Assembly (NCBI GenBank): GCA_951213105.1
Contig: OX578136.1
Location: 152,478,678-152,542,677, forward strand
Length of the DNA: 64,000 nt
Direction of reading: 5' to 3'
From: Amaurobius ferox
Lineage: Eukaryota; Arthropoda; Arachnida; Araneae; Amaurobiidae
The stretch's first letter is position 1, and each line of letters starts with the position of its first letter. The position numbers were made by a program, and so were the translations under genes. Positions 1 through 11,314 of the stretch are shown here, in pieces. A model generated the notes under the pieces. The model saw only the letters and a list, made by a program, of their open reading frames with translations. It had not been told where the DNA came from and searched no databases.

Positions 1-1520
1 TTTTCTTTTTTCTTTTTAATAACTTGCTACTGTCTTATGCTATCCATTTTTTTTTTCATATAAGCAGATATTCCATATACCTTCTAAATGTTAAGTTGTA
101 ATTTAAAAAAAAAAAAGCATTAGAGGTGTATTTTACGTCTGAATTCGTCCAAGTGGAAATCCGACGATTGCAAATGCATGATTGCAACCTTACATTTCAA
201 TAGACACCACTAAAATGTGTGGATCTTATTTTGAAAAAGCTGCTCTCAGAAAGAATATGTATATGAATACATATTTTCCATAAATATACCCCCTCCCCCC
301 ACAATACACACATCATGCAGGCCAAAGACTCACCCAGAATACATTCCAAATCGGCTCTATAGCTTATCGCGCTTATCAGTGTAACAGATAGTGACCCAAA
401 GTTCATGTTCGCAAAGCGAGTTAATTGCAATGTTATTGTTTTAAGCAGTTCCCATATTTAAATGAAAAATTTTTAAAATTATACAATACATACAAGAGCT
501 GGAAGATCTTAGCATTTCAATATTATAGAATACTCACGAATGTTTTTTTTTTCTCCCCATTTAAAATTATCAAATTTTAATGCAATTTGACAAAAATTGC
601 ACAATACTTAGTGTATGACTATCAAATAAGAGCTAGGTTTTATTGTTACAACAACGTTTAAGATCATTAAACGAGTATATATATATATTTTTTTAAAAGA
701 AGAATAGTATATAACTTACTGTTTTTAAGGATAGGTGATTGTTAACATTGAATTTAAATGAATGAGTGACCCTCTGAGACAAGTACAGTACATTGCAATA
801 ACATTAAAAAATATGAAAGATATGCAATTAACACCTTAAAAGAAACACGTAATGAGTTTTGATATCTTAATACGAGACATTATTGACATGCACATAGAAA
901 TGTCACAATTTTGTGGCTGTAGGTGCTCCATAAGACCCCTCTGCTCTTAATAAATGATCCCATTTGAATGTACATATTTAACAACACACAGAAAATGACA
1001 GGACCACAACAAAATTTTACACCTATTACAGAATAACTCCCAACTTCGTAGATTTTTAAGAAACTACAGTCGAATTTTCACCGATTCTTAGAGATTGAAA
1101 CACAGCATTGTTTATGAATCTTCATACTTTAGAGAATGGAACATAAATTAGCATTTATTTTGAATGAATTCAGAATTTTGACATTGATTATAAATTTATG
1201 ATTTAAACTCTGTAAAGTGTAAATATCTTTTGTCATGAAACTCACACTGTAGACATTTGATATGATTCGAATAAATCTATTTTTAATTTTTTATATTTTA
1301 TTTTAAAAAGTGAGATTAGTAAACCTGTTACACTTGAATGCATAGATACATAACTCACAACAATATAACATTTCTTAAATGGAACATGCTAAAAAAAAAA
1401 AAAAAATTAGCTAATGAGTATAAATAAGGAATTCAATTTGAAAGATAAAAACCATTTAATGAATCTATTATTAATGAAATACACATTAACCATTATCACT
1501 TGTACATTTAAACAAATAAG

Positions 1521-2672
1521 TTAAAATAATTTCCTTATCGCACTTTCATAGTCCTCTGATTTGAATGACTCGAAAAAATGTCTATCATAGCAGTAAAAGA
1601 CTTCTTCACCACGCAACAAAACTTTCTTAGCAATGTTATTAATGTCAAGATTTAGAAGTACTTGTTCAGACACTCTGTCAAACATTTGTAATGGAGTGCT
1701 GTAAAGACATTCATGGTAACTTAAATCTTCAACTTGACCAACACAGCCAACACATTTGAAAAGTTTTCTTACATGACACATGATGTTGTCATGAATACAA
1801 GAGATTAATTGTTCGAATGCAAAATTTTTGTCACAAATAAGTGATGGTAGAAAGGTTATAGTGTTCTTTATTTTTAATATTTGAGCAGGAAGCCACTCTA
1901 TAAATATACTTTCTCGAAGATGTATACAAATGTTGTTAACACTATTCTGTAAACATGCTATTTGATTTTTATCTAAGGTAATATGACACTGTGTTAGACA
2001 AAATTTTGAATCATATAATTGAATTATTTTCTGCAGATGCAATTTTCCGTTGTCATTGAAACAGAACAACTCATTGCGACTGACGAAAGAGGTATCTACA
2101 TATAGAATATTGAACGACCACAATTTTTGAGAAAATTCACTCCATGTAGCCGGTGACAGTGTAACACCTTCACGCGTAGGCTGTAATTCATTTCGATCGT
2201 TAGAGAGATATTTCCATATATACACTTTTAACTTCCCATGACGAAGTTTCAAATACACATACACATTAGAACCTAAATGCCAACGACGGAGTGCATCTTG
2301 CATAAAATCTGAAGAAGTAGATTCAGTCGAAACTGATTCTGCATTGGAAGATAACAGTCCACTATGTGTTAGAACACAAGAAAGCAGATCATGAGTTGAG
2401 TTTTGAACCTCGGTGAGAACTTGTGAATTGACAACGGTAGATGTTTCTGCTGGGGTTTTGGAAGACATAAGATAGGTTTCTAGCCAATCCACAGCAAATT
2501 TTTGTGAGGGTGAATTAATCACATCTGAGACAATGTCCACAGATTTTGTTTCTTCTAGGGCAGGAACAGTCAACTCCGCACTATTTACACTAGAAATTAT
2601 TTGCTCGAGTGATGGCATACTTTGAATTTTAGACATTCTTTTTAGATAGTAACATCCAACTACGACATTCAC
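1521..2672 (-). CDS. PC4-like / zinc-cluster protein, left palindrome arm (intact, 383 aa)
   Basis: An uninterrupted 383-codon frame. Residues 1-125 are Ser/Thr-rich and probably disordered. Residues about 134-186 resemble the single-stranded-DNA-binding PC4 (p15 coactivator) fold: alternating hydrophobic strands, then a basic turn, then GVTLSPATWSEF, which matches the family's 'G-x-S/T-L-x-x-x-x-W' end. Residues 307-322 form C-x2-C-x9-H-x-C (C307, C310, H320, C322), a likely zinc site. The last 60 residues are charged and probably helical. A second Met at residue 13 (MSKIQSMPS) has a better A-rich context and may be the real start. No signal peptide or membrane segment. It lies divergently to its mirror copy, with about 1.3 kb between the two start codons. 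The PC4 resemblance is from memory of the fold; the biological role is unknown. A virus- or transposon-derived DNA-binding protein is an inference. Confidence 0.7.
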   Translation of the reverse strand: MNVVVGCYYLKRMSKIQSMPSLEQIISSVNSAELTVPALEETKSVDIVSDVINSPSQKFAVDWLETYLMSSKTPAETSTVVNSQVLTEVQNSTHDLLSCVLTHSGLLSSNAESVSTESTSSDFMQDALRRWHLGSNVYVYLKLRHGKLKVYIWKYLSNDRNELQPTREGVTLSPATWSEFSQKLWSFNILYVDTSFVSRNELFCFNDNGKLHLQKIIQLYDSKFCLTQCHITLDKNQIACLQNSVNNICIHLRESIFIEWLPAQILKIKNTITFLPSLICDKNFAFEQLISCIHDNIMCHVRKLFKCVGCVGQVEDLSYHECLYSTPLQMFDRVSEQVLLNLDINNIAKKVLLRGEEVFYCYDRHFFESFKSEDYESAIRKLF

Positions 2673-3228
2673 AGTATAAGATTTATTTTTAAAACACTAA
2701 CATCTTAAAACATTATAATTTTGTCACAGCTATGAGCGAAGCAAACCTATCCACACAACCTCCAAAGTTGAAATGACTTATCAAACAACTTCATAAGTAT
2801 AATCACGTAACCTAAATCGAGTGTCGTGTGCAAACAGATCACATAAGATATGAAGTGATTAGAACTTATAATTTTTAATGAATCGTACAACATTAGATTG
2901 TGGTAAATACAATTGTTATCTACATGACAAAATTTCTATATTATTTCATTCAGCTTCGAAATCATAGAGTGAAAATATGTACCAAACTTACTTAAAGTTC
3001 CGAATTTTAAATCACATTAACATTATATACTTAGAAAAATTTTATATATATTTTTATAACTTTAGGTGATATGTATCACGCGGAATATACAAGAATAACT
3101 ACCAAAAACACGAAAATAACTAACAGTATGAGGCCTTCACAAGTCGGCATCCAAACTAGAAATGAACGATAAACACACTAATTGCAACAATTAGATGAGA
3201 GCTTATCAGTTCTTATCTAAGATTCCAC

Positions 3229-3406
3229 ATAAAATGACGTCATCACTCCAAAGTTCACAAGATGACGTCATTGGTCCAAGGTTCGCAAGATAGCCATTTG
3301 GCCTTTTTTTAATTACTTCTTAATTTTAAAAGGCCAAATGGCTATCTTGCGAACCTTGGACCAATGACGTCATCTTGTGAACTTTGGAGTGATGACGTCA
3401 TTTTAT
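3229..3406. promoter_or_regulatory. Palindrome centre with four TGACGTCA (CRE/ATF-like) sites
   Basis: TGACGTCA occurs at 3235-3242, 3263-3270, 3365-3372 and 3393-3400, two per arm and each itself a palindrome. This block sits midway between the two divergent start codons (2672 and 3968). TGACGTCA is the established consensus for CREB/ATF bZIP factors. That it drives both genes as a shared bidirectional promoter is inference; no clear TATA box was found next to it. Confidence 0.4.
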
Positions 3407-3967
3407 GTGGAATCTTAGATAAGATAAGAACTGATAAGCTCTCATCTAATTGTTGCAATTAGTGTGTTTATCGTTCATTTCTAGTTTGGATGCCGACTTG
3501 TGAAGGCCTCATACTGTTAGTTATTTTCGTGTTTTTGGTAGTTATTCTTGTATATTCCGCGTGATACATATCACCTAAAGTTATAAAAATATATATAAAA
3601 TTTTTCTAAGTATATAATGTTAATGTGATTTAAAATTCGGAACTTTAAGTAAGTTTGGTACATATTTTCACTCTATGATTTCGAAGCTGAATGAAATAAT
3701 ATAGAAATTTTGTCATGTAGATAACAATTGTATTTACCACAATCTAATGTTGTACGATTCATTAAAAATTATAAGTTCTAATCACTTCATATCTTATGTG
3801 ATCTGTTTGCACACGACACTCGATTTAGGTTACGTGATTATACTTATGAAGTTGTTTGATAAGTCATTTCAACTTTGGAGGTTGTGTGGATAGGTTTACT
3901 TCGCTCATAGCTGTGACAAAATTATAATGTTTTAAGATGTTAGTGTTTTAAAAATAAATCTTACACT

Positions 3968-5119
3968 GTGAATGTCGTAGTTGGATGTTACTATCTAAAA
4001 AGAATGTCTAAAATTCAAAGTATGCCATCACTCGAGCAAATAATTTCTAGTGTAAATAGTGCGGAGTTGACTGTTCCTGCCCTAGAAGAAACAAAATCTG
4101 TGGACATTGTCTCAGATGTGATTAATTCACCCTCACAAAAATTTGCTGTGGATTGGCTAGAAACCTATCTTATGTCTTCCAAAACCCCAGCAGAAACATC
4201 TACCGTTGTCAATTCACAAGTTCTCACCGAGGTTCAAAACTCAACTCATGATCTGCTTTCTTGTGCTCTAACACATAGTGGACTGTTATCTTCCAATGCA
4301 GAATCAGTTTCGACTGAATCTACTTCTTCAGATTTTATGCAAGATGCACTCCGTCGTTGGCATTTAGGTTCTAATGTGTATGTGTATTTGAAACTTCGTC
4401 ATGGGAAGTTAAAAGTGTATATATGGAAATATCTCTCTAACGATCGAAATGAATTACAGCCTACGCGTGAAGGTGTTACACTGTCACCGGCTACATGGAG
4501 TGAATTTTCTCAAAAATTGCGGTCGTTCAATATTCTATATGTAGATACCTCTTTCGTCAGTCGCAATGAGTTGTTCTGTTTCAATGACAACGGAAAATTG
4601 CATCTGCAGAAAATAATTCAATTATATGATTCAAAATTTTGTCTAACACAGTGTCATATTAACTTAGATAAAAATCAAATAGCATGTTTACAGAATAGTG
4701 TTAACAACATTAGTATACATCTTCGAGAAAGTATATTTATAGAGTGGCTTCCTGCTCAAATATTAAAAATAAAGAACACTATAACCTTTCTACCATCACT
4801 TATTTGTGACAAAAATTTTGCATTCGAACAATTAATCTCTTGTATTCATGACAACATCATGTGTCATGTAAGAAAACTTTTCAAATGTGTTGGCTGTGTT
4901 GGTTAAGTTGAAGATTTAAGTTACCATGAATGTCTTTACAGCACTCCATTACAAATGTTTGACAGAGTGTCTGAACAAGTACTTCTAAATCTTGACATTA
5001 ATAACATTGCTAAGAAAGTTTTGTTGCGTGGTGAAGAAGTCTTTTACTGCTATGATAGACATTTTTTCGAGTCATTCAAATCAGAGGACTATGAAAGTGC
5101 GATAAGGAAATTATTTTAA
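3968..5119 (+). pseudogene. PC4-like / zinc-cluster protein, right palindrome arm (nonsense mutation)
   Basis: Mirror copy of the gene at 1521-2672. It reads 312 codons to a TAA at 4904-4906, where the left copy has CAA (Gln313). The same frame then continues open to 5119, so a single C-to-T change separates it from a full-length gene. The stop falls between the two halves of the C-x2-C-x9-H-x-C cluster and removes the H-x-C half plus the C-terminal 60 residues. Other differences from the left copy are Val100/Ala, Trp185/Arg, Thr232/Asn and Cys249/Ser. The truncated product would keep the PC4-like segment, so a shortened functional form cannot be excluded. Downstream AATAAA-type signals are present near 5335 and 5993. 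Confidence 0.8.
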
Positions 5120-6637
5120 CTTATTTGTTTAAATGTACAAGTGATAATGGTTAATGTGTATTTCATTAATAATAGATTCATTAAATGGTTTTTATCTTTC
5201 AAATTGAATTCCTTATTTATACTCATTAGCTAATTTTTTTTTTTTTTTAGCATGTTCCATTTAAGAAATGTTATATTGTTGTGAGTTATGTATCTATGCA
5301 TTCAAGTGTAACAGGTTTACTAATCTCACTTTTTAAAATAAAATATAAAAAATTAAAAATAGATTTATTCGAATCATATCAAATGTCTACAGTGTGAGTT
5401 TCATGACAAAAGATATTTACACTTTACAGAGTTTAAATCATAAATTTATAATCAATGTCAAAATTCTGAATTCATTCAAAATAAATGCTAATTTATGTTC
5501 CATTCTCTAAAGTATGAAGATTCATAAACAATGCTGTGTTTCAATCTCTAAGAATCGGTGAAAATTCGACTGTAGTTTCTTAAAAATCTACGAAGTTGGG
5601 AGTTATTCTGTAATAGGTGTAAAATTTTGTTGTGGTCCTGTCATTTTCTGTGTGTTGTTAAATATGTACATTCAAATGGGATCATTTATTAAGAGCAGAG
5701 GGGTCTTATGGAGCACCTACAGCCACAAAATTGTGACATTTCTATGTGCATGTCAATAATGTCTCGTATTAAGATATCAAAACTCATTACATGTTTCTTT
5801 TAAGGTGTTAATTGCATATCTTTCATATTTTTTAATGTTATTGCAATGTACTGTACTTGTCTCAGAGGGTCACTCATTCATTTAAATTCAATGTTAACAA
5901 TCACCTATCCTTAAAAACAGTAAGTTATATACTATTCTTCTTTTAAAAAAATATATATATACTCGTTTAATGATCTTAAACGTTGTTGTAACAATAAAAC
6001 CTAGCTCTTATTTGATAGTCATACACTAAGTATTGTGCAATTTTTGTCAAATTGCATTAAAATTTGATAATTTTAAATGGGGAGAAAAAAAAAACATTCG
6101 TGAGTATTCTATAATATTGAAATGCTAAGATCTTCCAGCTCTTGTATGTATTGTATAATTTGATAAATTTTTCATTTAAATATGGGAACTGCTTAAAACA
6201 ATAACATTGCAATTAACTCGCTTTGCGAACATGAACTTTGGGTCACTATCTGTTACACTGATAAGCGCGATAAGCTATAGAGCCGATTTGGAATGTATTC
6301 TGGGTGAGTCTTTGGCCTGCATGATGTGTGTATTGTGGGGGGAGGGGGTATATTTATGGTAAATATGTATTCATATACATATTCTTTCTGAGAGTAGCTT
6401 TTTCAAAATAAGATCCACACATTTTAGTGGTGTCTATTGAAATGTAAGGTTGCAATCATGCATTTGCAATCGTCGGATTTCCACTTGGACGAATTCAGAC
6501 GTAAAATACACCTCTAATGCTTTTTTTTTTTTAAATTACAACTTAACATTTAGAAGGTATATGGAATATCTGCTTATATGAAAAAAAAAATGGATAGCAT
6601 AAGACAGTAGCAAGTTATTAAAAAGAAAAAAGAAAAA

Positions 6638-7680
6638 AAAATGCATAATTTGGAAAGAATAATTGTGTGGTGGCAATTCGACAACATAATGACATCATTA
6701 TAGATAAGATCTAATTTTTAATAATGTAATAAGAGTGTATCACTCATTTGGAGTGTGGACAGTAAGTTGTCGCTCCGTGAGTTCCAATTTTGTTAACTAT
6801 TTTCAATGTGAATATAAAAATTATATGAAATGATTCTAAATATTCAAACTTAGAAGCTTCAACTAAGTTCGGTTTCATTGAAATATTTGTCCTGTAAATA
6901 TTTGCATCGGTAAAACCACCATTGGTAGTTCAAACAGTCGATTCGTATTTAGAAAATTCTAGAACCGTAGTGTACAACTGTAGAAATCTATTTTTAAAAG
7001 CTGTCGAAACAGATATTTTTTTCATAAAAATGTGTTCCATACAATTTATGTCTACCGATGAAATACAACTATTTCGGACATTTTTAAAAATTTAAAAAGT
7101 TTGAAAGTTAGTGTGATAAAATCTCACACAATACTTACTCGTTTCATGTTTAGCAGGTTTTAATACCGGGTGTTGAAATCTAGGTACATGTATGTGCAAA
7201 ATGGTCTATTCCTATTCAATAGATTTTAAAATGTGTTGGTGTCCTGAAAAAAATAATGTACACTCACTTCTAAGTTCTATAATGGTAGTAAAATTACGAT
7301 GTTAAAATGGTGATATCATATTCATTGGGTTTTATTTAAACTGAATGCTAAAATTTTTGGGGATGAAAATTCGTTAGTTTGTTAAATTCTAAACTTCGAT
7401 ATTTCAATTACATCCACCATTTTAAAAATGGCCGAATCATATTCAATGCGTAATATCATTAAAATGATGTATTTCATATTACGTGTACCAAATCAGACCC
7501 TTGAAGTATCCAACTATTAAAATATATTATTAGAAAAAATAGGTGGCAACACCTCATACTGCTGACGTCATTATAGATAATATCTAATTTTTAATAGCGT
7601 AATGAGAGTGTATCACTCATTTGAAGTTTGACCAGCGGGTAGTGAAGACGTCGTTCCGTGAGTTCTAATTTTCATTATTA
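6638..7680. repeat. Palindrome flank with a ~125-bp direct repeat (6664-6790 and 7545-7668)
   Basis: Two diverged copies of one unit: GGTGGCAA, then (G)ACGTCATTATAGATAA, TCTAATTTTTAATA, GTATCACTCATTTG and CCGTGAGTTC in the same order. The second copy keeps TGACGTCA; the first has lost it. The sequence between them is AT-rich without a coding frame. The shared TGACGTCAT and ATAGATAA words resemble motifs at the palindrome centre. Confidence 0.6.
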
Positions 7681-7765
7681 TTTTTATAAAAAGAAAAAAA
7701 ATCACACACACACACACACTTAGAATGGTCAAATCTTGTTCACTTCATTTTAACTAAATGCGCTA

Positions 7766-8400
7766 TTTTAAAGTTTGTGTATACATTTGTTTTTAGATAC
7801 ACAACACTTGAAAGGGTCGAATCCTGTTCACAAAACATAATTTCAGCTATGTATTACATTCATGTTTTTAAAGTTTGTGTATACATTTGTTTTTAGATAC
7901 ACAACACATAAAGGGTTGAATGCTATTCACTTAACACCATTTTGTGTCCACGGAACACAATTTGTGTGTTCATTGGAACTCCGTAATCAATTTGTTTTTA
8001 AACATTCGAAATCATTTCGTTATTATTATAAAAATCGTATTGATAGTTAGATTTATTTAAAAAAAAAAAAAAAAAAAAATCCACTGAATACAATTTTAGC
8101 TAATTATTACATTCGTGTTTTTAAAGTTTGTGTATACATTTGTTTTTAGATACACAACACTTAAAATGGTCGAATGGTATTCACTGAACACAATTTGTGT
8201 GTTCATTGGAAATCCGTAATCAATTTGTTTTTAAACATTCGAAATTATTTCGTTATTATTATAAAAATCGTATTGATAGTTAGATTTATTTAAAAAAAAA
8301 AATCCACTGAATACAATTTTAGCTAATTATTACATTCGTGTTTTTAAAGTTTGTGTATACATTTGTTTTAAAAAAATCATAATGTTATAATACACAATTT
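7766..8400 (+). repeat. Tandem array of a ~225-250 bp unit
   Basis: The phrase TTTGTGTATACATTTGTTTT recurs at about 7773, 7872, 8124 and 8348, each followed (except the truncated last one) by AGATACACAACAC and a shared tail containing CGTTATTATTATAAAAATCG and a long A run. The last copy is cut short. This is a short satellite-like array; the 62-codon frame over it (7862-8050) is not convincing as a gene. Confidence 0.75.
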
Positions 8401-8542
8401 TATATTCACTCCGTAGCATTCTGTTTTAAAACGCACCCTTTATAAAGTGCATCGCTATTCACCGAGCGATTCGAATGAACTTTGAAAAATAATCTAGCTT
8501 CCACTGATAAGGTACACTTCGAAGATAACTTCTTATAAAGCA

Positions 8543-8616
8543 CGGGTGCTTTGGCACGATGGTAAGACGCGCGGCTTCTAATCAGTTGGGCCCAAGTTCG
8601 AATCCAGCTCCTGACC
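8543..8616 (+). repeat. tRNA-derived SINE head or tRNA pseudogene (Arg-TCT-like)
   Basis: An A-box-like stretch (TTTGGCACGATGG at 8550-8562), an anticodon-loop-like CTTCTAA, and a B-box-like AGTTCGAATCC at 8594-8604 occur at tRNA spacing. The T-stem does not pair well, so a working tRNA is unlikely. The 8620-8880 flank is moderately GC-rich and may be the body of the same SINE. Confidence 0.5.
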
Positions 8617-8924
8617 AGTGAAACATTAATTTCTTTTGGAAAAAAAATGCCGATAGATGGCAGCACTTCATCAAAATTCGCCAGAGGGCGCTTTAACTAC
8701 GTCACGCTGATAAGATCTTTCACTCTGTCGCTGACCAGCAGAGAGGGAGGACGTGTGCTAAGGAGCTCCAAGGCGCGACACGTCATTTCCAGATTATGTG
8801 ATTGCGACATCCCTTGAAACCACTTCCTCAGGTCAAGGGTCAGTCAGCGATTGTGACATTCCCTCTCAAGACTCGGAGTGAAACTCACTCCGTATGAGTC
8901 ATCAGGCCTCCGTGAAAGACTTCG

Positions 8925-9185
8925 CAATTGCCCTCTTCCGAAAGAGGCATCCGGTGCTGCACCGCCTCACCAAACTTCCAAAAGAGGGGAGGTGGGCATC
9001 CTCCCAAAGAGGATCCTCTCAAGAGAGGCATCCTCCCTCCCTCCTGGGGGTCTCAAGACCCTCCAAGGAGGGTCCACTCCAAAGAGGGGAGGCGGCTCCA
9101 AAGAGGCATCCTCCCAAAGAGGGACCCTCCTCCCAAAGAGGGCCTCTCCTCCTGAGCCGCCTCCCCTCTTTGGACTGGAACCCCC
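8925..9185 (+). repeat. GC-rich minisatellite of 'CCAAAGAGG' words
   Basis: Imperfect short repeats of CCAAAGAGG, GGCATCCTCC and similar words. All overlapping frames here (8878-9247, several frames on both strands) are open only because the repeat lacks stop codons; no protein family is visible. Confidence 0.8.
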
Positions 9186-9317
9186 AATTTATAACTACTC
9201 ATAATGTAATATGGATGTATTATCCCGAAGTGCAATTTGTATTATAAATTCATAATCAATATCAGAATGAAAATAAAACACGTACTTTTTCTTGAGTTTG
9301 CACTGATCAGTTATTTT

Positions 9318-10333
9318 TACTTTCCTTAAATACATAATGTATAAGGAAAGTATTGTGACGGGGTCGAAAATTCGAATTCGATTTTTCGACGGGAGAGAAC
9401 GTTTCAAGCATCCCTGATCACGATTCAAACATTTCGGAAGTGATGTGTGTGTGTGTGAAAGTATGCCTGTGTGTGTGTGTGTGTATGTATGTGTCAGTGA
9501 GACTGCGGATACGATAACTGACGAACGGATGGACCGATTCGAACGAAATTTGGTATAAAAATCACAATTTGTAAACACTGGAAGCCTATTGTTTTTATAC
9601 GCAATCGAATGTTCACCCCCCCCCCTCCTTCCGGCCACCCTAACGGCTACTCTAAGTCCTCGGACGAGTCGGGTGGTCTGGGTTTTCGACCCCCCCTCCT
9701 TAAATTTTCGAGTGAAATTTTGAAAAAATCGTCAAAAAATCAAAATCGCTAATACAGTTACTCAAATAGACATTTTTTATGTAATTTTTCATAAGAAAAA
9801 GATTGACATAAATTTTAGAACGCTAACATGAACCGTTCTCGAGATATTGCACATTTTTCAAAAAAATTATCAAAACGTTATATAAAATAAAAAAAAAAAT
9901 ATTTCCTATTGAGAAACATGTTCACTTTTCATATGTAATACCATGCGATAAATTGGGTGACATCATTCTCGTGGATCTAGCTCGTTCCATTCATGAAAAA
10001 TATACTTTGAGTAATACTTTTGTATTTGAACGCCAATAGTCATTTATCTGCTGTAAGAATAACTTATCTCTCCGTCCATAACGCTTGGCAAAATTTTGGC
10101 GACAAATTTGGGGGAATGTCGCCAACTTGGCGACATTTTTAATTGTTGCCAAATTAACAAAAATCTCGCCAAATTGATAAAAATGACGCTAAATCAATGA
10201 AAATGGCGACTAATTGAAGAAAATTCAATATCTTGGAAAGAATATAAGTATCTACTATAAGAATAACATTTCTTTTACTGTAAAAGAAATTCATCGCATT
10301 ATATAAGGAAAGTCATGTGTTGCCCACATCAGA
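9318..10333 (-). mobile_element. Rpt-1 copy a: ~1 kb interspersed element
   Basis: One of five long copies in the window. The family frame is taken from 54005-54933: it starts TCTGATGTGGGCAACACATG just after an A run, has ACTTTCCTTATATAATG near that end, a row of 'GGCGACATT'-type words, a (CA)n block, then CGACCCCGTCACAATAC, and ends in a hairpin formed by ACTTTCCTTATA and TATAAGGAAAGT. This copy is in reverse orientation. It has no open frame longer than the chance 147 codons at 9195-9638. It is a non-autonomous element; the hairpin at one end and the inner microsatellite recall Helentron/DINE-type elements, which is an inference. Confidence 0.75.
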
Positions 10334-10413
10334 TTTTTAAACACACGATACATAAAGTTACATGCTTTCTTTCTTAAGGTATTGTGGCTACACGTAACGG
10401 ATATATACATATA

Positions 10414-11314
10414 CAGGATCAGGGTGTACCAAAAACATTGACCTCGACTTTTATTCCTTAAATATTGATCTTAGACAATTACAAAGTTGCGTAAAAAAGG
10501 TACTGAATTTTATGAAATCGATTAAAATTTTTAAAGGAATTAAATTTTGAGAAATACAAAATTTAAATTTTTATACGACCCCCGTACAGAAACGTTTCCA
10601 ATGAGTAAAATATGCCCCATACACTAATAAGGTGATGTACAAAATTTCAGCATTTTATCATAAAAAGTCCCAAAGATATGGAAAGACAAAAATGTTGACT
10701 TAAATGCTGATATCGACATGGGTTTTCACAAGGGAAAAATCATGTCGTCAGATCGCGTTTCAGGAGTCATACACAAATTATGAAAGAAAATAATGATTAC
10801 ATTAATAAATAATAATTTTCTATTTATTAGTACAAAAGTATCTACACTGTGCAGAAATAATAACTTTACACAAAGATTACAAAGCTTGTTCAAAATGTTT
10901 TCCATCCATGCCAAAGATCCATTAAAGATAAGAGGCAGATATTATTTGCCTATGATGCATTTCTGCGTTGCGTCATTTGCACTCTTGCTGTAAACATTTA
11001 CATTTTAATTTGTGATTAATCTCTCACAAAATGTGTTTAAACATGTCTCTGAGACTGTTCATGATAAAATGCTGAAATTTTGTACATCAACTTATTAGTG
11101 TATGGGGCACATTTTACTTATTGGAAATGTTTTTGTACGGGGGCCGTATAAAAATTTAAATTTTGTATTTCTTCAAATTTAATCCCCTGAAGATTTTTTT
11201 ATCGATTTCATAAAATTCTGTACCTTTTTTTACGCAACTTTGTAATTTATTATATATGTCTATGTTCAATATTTAAGGTATAAAAGCCAAGGTCAATGTT
11301 TTTGGGGCACCCTG
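10414..11314. mobile_element. Deleted mariner/Tc1-type element with ~250-bp inverted termini
   Basis: Left arm 10414-10662 and right arm 11062-11314 are reverse complements with scattered mismatches (both read about GGTCAATGTTTTTGG toward the interior). The ends are CAGG..GGTGTACC and its partner GGGGCACCCTG, with TA on both outer sides. On the minus strand near 10880-10915 a frame reads MDGKHFEQAL followed by a stop, which resembles the C-terminal end of mariner-type transposases. No DDE core remains, so the element is internally deleted. Confidence 0.7.

Larger units (their letters stand above)
1..6637. repeat. Giant palindrome (inverted repeat, about 3.3 kb arms)
   Basis: The left arm, read in reverse complement, matches the right arm along its whole length. 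The axis is near 3317.5: the pairs GGCC 3300/3332 and TGACGTCA 3235/3393 and 3263/3365 are symmetric about it. The central non-paired loop is only about 25 bases and AT-rich. The arms are close to identical but not exact; by eye I found at least ten differences, including four amino-acid changes and one stop codon in the gene carried by each arm. The left arm runs to base 1, so the true outer end, any target duplication and any larger element cannot be seen. It may be a fold-back element, an inverted gene duplication kept alike by gene conversion, an integrated virus-like genome, or an assembly fold-back. Confidence 0.93.

Noticed and set aside
197..430. 77-codon frame as a second palindrome gene
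   Set aside because: The mirror copy has a stop inside, there is no domain, and its composition is not gene-like.
7766..8400. CRISPR-like array
   Set aside because: The units are long, the spacers are not unique and the DNA is eukaryotic; it is a satellite-like array.
8543..8616. Functional tRNA-Arg
   Set aside because: The T-stem and acceptor do not pair; promoter boxes alone fit a SINE head.
8878..9247. Several overlapping frames of 60-117 codons on both strands
   Set aside because: All arise from a GC-rich minisatellite; no domain and no agreement between frames.
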